Part shown: positions 5,207 to 6,917 of the stretch, in pieces
How positions within the stretch are numbered: the first letter of the stretch is position 1
Layout of the letters: each line of letters opens with the position of its first letter
Assembly (NCBI GenBank): GCA_018224315.1
Contig: JAGTVF010000128.1
Span: 1 to 6,917 of the forward strand
Reading direction: 5' to 3'
Origin: Desulfobacterales bacterium
Lineage (GTDB): Bacteria; Desulfobacterota; Desulfobacteria; Desulfobacterales; Desulfosalsimonadaceae
DNA length: 6,917 bases
Notes under the pieces: generated by a model
What the model was told of the DNA's origin: nothing
The model's database searches: none
The model's input: the letters and a program-made list of their open reading frames with translations, nothing else
Made by a program: the position numbers and the translations under genes

Positions 5207-6917
5207 ATGATAAGTGATAACAACGACTGGATTTTTCGCCATGCCGAAAAGACCCTCATGCGCCTGTTGCCGCGGGTGCGCGCGGCCATGGGACCCATGG
5301 ATGCAAAATATGATCAGATGTGGGAGGGTTTTGAACAAAGGCTCAGACAGCACTGGGAACGTTTGTTCCGCGTTCTTCTGCAGCTTTACGGGTGGCAGTA
5401 TGACTTTTTTTATCAACTGGAACAAATCCTGGTCATGGCCGCCCGGCGCTGGGCGGGCCGGCCGGAATATTTAAAGGAACTGGACCGGCTGCGGCAGGCC
5501 GATCCCCAGTGGTTCCAATCCCAGGAAATGGTCGGCGGGGTGCTCTACGTGGATTTGTTTAGCCGGAACCTGGCGGGTCTGCATGATCATATTGCTTATT
5601 TCAAGACCATGGGCTTGACCTACCTGCATCTGATGCCGCTTTTTGCCGTGCCCCATGGAAACAGCGACGGCGGTTATGCAGTCAGCGATTACCGGGCCAT
5701 CAACGCCGACATCGGCACCATGGAGGAGTTGTCCGCCCTGGCCCGGATTCTGCACGACAACGGCATTGCCCTGGTGCTTGATTTTGTCTTAAACCACACC
5801 TCTGACGAGCACATCTGGGCCAGACGGGCCAGGGGCGGAGACGTGGATTTTCAGGAATATTATCTCATGTTTGACAACCGCACCCTGCCGGATCAGTATC
5901 AGCAGCACCTGCGCGATATTTTCCCGGATTCCCGCCGGGGCTGTTTCACCTTTGAACCGGAATCGGGAAAATGGGTGTGGACCACGTTTAACAGTTTTCA
6001 GTGGGATCTCAATTATGCTAACCCGTCGGTGTTTCGGGCCATGGCCGAAGAAATGCTGTTTCTGGCCAATCAGGGCGTCCAGGTGCTGCGCCTGGATGCC
6101 GTGGCCTTTACCTGGAAGCGGCTGGGTACCAATTGCGAAAATCTGCCTGAAGCCCACATGCTGGTGGAAGCCTTTAATGCGGTGGCCAGAATTGCCGCAC
6201 CCTCCCTGCTGTTTAAGTCCGAGGCCATTGTGCACCCCGACGAGGTGATCCGCTATATTCACCCGGACAAGTGTCAGCTTTCCTATAACCCCCTGCTTAT
6301 GGCCCTTTTGTGGGAGGCCCTGGCCACACGGGAGGTGCGGCTGTTAAACTCCGCCATGTGGAAGCGTTCCCGGATTCACCCGGAATGCGCCTGGGTCAAC
6401 TACTTGCGCTGCCATGATGATATCGGCTGGACTTTTGACGACCAGGATGCCCGGGAATTGGGGATCGATCCCCATGATCACCGCAAATTCCTAAACCGGT
6501 TTTACACCGGCGAATTTCCCGGGTCCTTTGCCAGGGGACTGTCGTTTCAGCACAATCCGGACACGGGAGATCGTCGCATATCCGGCACTCTGGCCTCCCT
6601 GGCCGGTCTGGAAGCGGCTCTGGAGCAGGAGGATGCCGGGCTTATCGAGGCCGCTGTGGGACGCATCAATCTGCTTCGTTCCATCATGCTCAGCGCAGGC
6701 GGCATTCCCCTGATCTATCTGGGTGATGAATGGGGGATGTTAAATGATTACACATACCTGTCTGATCCGGCCAAGGCAGGCGACAGCCGATGGGTCCACC
6801 GGGCCCGGCAGCGCTGGGAGGCCAGAGGCGACGTAACCGATGCCGAGGTGCTGGAATGGCGGTTTTTCAATGAGATGACCGGACTGATCCGCCTTCGCAA
6901 GCAGTTGCCGGCCCTGC
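5207..6917 (+). CDS. ams: Amylosucrase (GH13 subfamily 4), C-terminus cut by window edge
   Basis: Amylosucrase moves glucose from sucrose onto an alpha-1,4-glucan and releases fructose. The 570 codons here cover the helical N-terminal domain (about 1-105) and nearly all of the catalytic barrel, starting at '[10 protein letters not shown]' (109-118). Against the Neisseria polysaccharea enzyme as I recall it, the key residues are present: D154 and Y157 in '[11 protein letters not shown]', H197 in 'NHTSDEH', nucleophile D297 in 'LRLDAVAF', acid/base E339 in '[10 protein letters not shown]', and H403 and D404 in '[10 protein letters not shown]'. R236, R426, R457 and R528 match that enzyme's R226, R415, R446 and R509, which favours polymer synthesis over simple sucrose hydrolysis. 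About 65-75 C-terminal residues lie past the edge. No signal peptide is visible. The ATG at 5207 gives an N-terminus close to the Neisseria length, though its ribosome site is weak; an in-frame ATG at 5084 would add 41 unlike residues. The related sucrose hydrolases remain an alternative. Confidence 0.93.
   Translation, partial: MISDNNDWIFRHAEKTLMRLLPRVRAAMGPMDAKYDQMWEGFEQRLRQHWERLFRVLLQLYGWQYDFFYQLEQILVMAARRWAGRPEYLKELDRLRQADPQWFQSQEMVGGVLYVDLFSRNLAGLHDHIAYFKTMGLTYLHLMPLFAVPHGNSDGGYAVSDYRAINADIGTMEELSALARILHDNGIALVLDFVLNHTSDEHIWARRARGGDVDFQEYYLMFDNRTLPDQYQQHLRDIFPDSRRGCFTFEPESGKWVWTTFNSFQWDLNYANPSVFRAMAEEMLFLANQGVQVLRLDAVAFTWKRLGTNCENLPEAHMLVEAFNAVARIAAPSLLFKSEAIVHPDEVIRYIHPDKCQLSYNPLLMALLWEALATREVRLLNSAMWKRSRIHPECAWVNYLRCHDDIGWTFDDQDARELGIDPHDHRKFLNRFYTGEFPGSFARGLSFQHNPDTGDRRISGTLASLAGLEAALEQEDAGLIEAAVGRINLLRSIMLSAGGIPLIYLGDEWGMLNDYTYLSDPAKAGDSRWVHRARQRWEARGDVTDAEVLEWRFFNEMTGLIRLRKQLPAL

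Overview
The window looks like chromosomal DNA of an anaerobic bacterium, most plausibly a sulfate-reducing Desulfobacterota (Desulfobacteraceae-like). This is an inference from gene content: an oxygen-sensitive 4-hydroxybutyryl-CoA-dehydratase-type enzyme, moderately GC-rich coding DNA, well-formed GGAGG ribosome sites and an AT-rich intergenic region. There is no rRNA, tRNA, insertion sequence, CRISPR array or phage gene.

Layout from left to right: (1) the first 28 codons of a minus-strand metallo-beta-lactamase-fold hydrolase, cut by the window edge; (2) a 278-base divergent intergenic region; (3) a small plus-strand protein that is essentially a lone glycogen-binding (CBM48/AMPK-beta-type) domain; (4) a convergent minus-strand class I O-methyltransferase of the caffeoyl-CoA OMT type, starting at TTG; (5) a 294-base divergent region with a good sigma70-type promoter facing right; (6) a 523-residue DUF4301-family protein; (7) a strong hairpin terminator that probably serves both converging genes; (8) a minus-strand, FAD and [4Fe-4S]-dependent AbfD-like dehydratase; (9) a 418-base AT-rich divergent region with promoter candidates and short direct repeats; (10) a plus-strand amylosucrase (GH13 subfamily 4) that runs off the right edge with roughly its last 65 to 75 residues missing.

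No two adjacent complete genes share a strand, so there is no operon; each gene appears to be its own transcription unit. A loose alpha-glucan and sugar-nucleotide theme connects the glycogen-binding protein, the DUF4301 protein (whose motifs I read as a UDP-sugar pyrophosphorylase-like nucleotidyltransferase) and the amylosucrase, which would turn sucrose into alpha-1,4-glucan plus fructose. The AbfD-like enzyme and the methyltransferase do not obviously belong to this theme.

The two most interesting points are both readings of protein families. The DUF4301 protein carries a full series of nucleotidyltransferase motifs. The AbfD-like protein keeps every iron-sulfur ligand but differs at acid/base residues of the characterised enzyme, which suggests a different substrate. 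I saw no clearly new multigene system.
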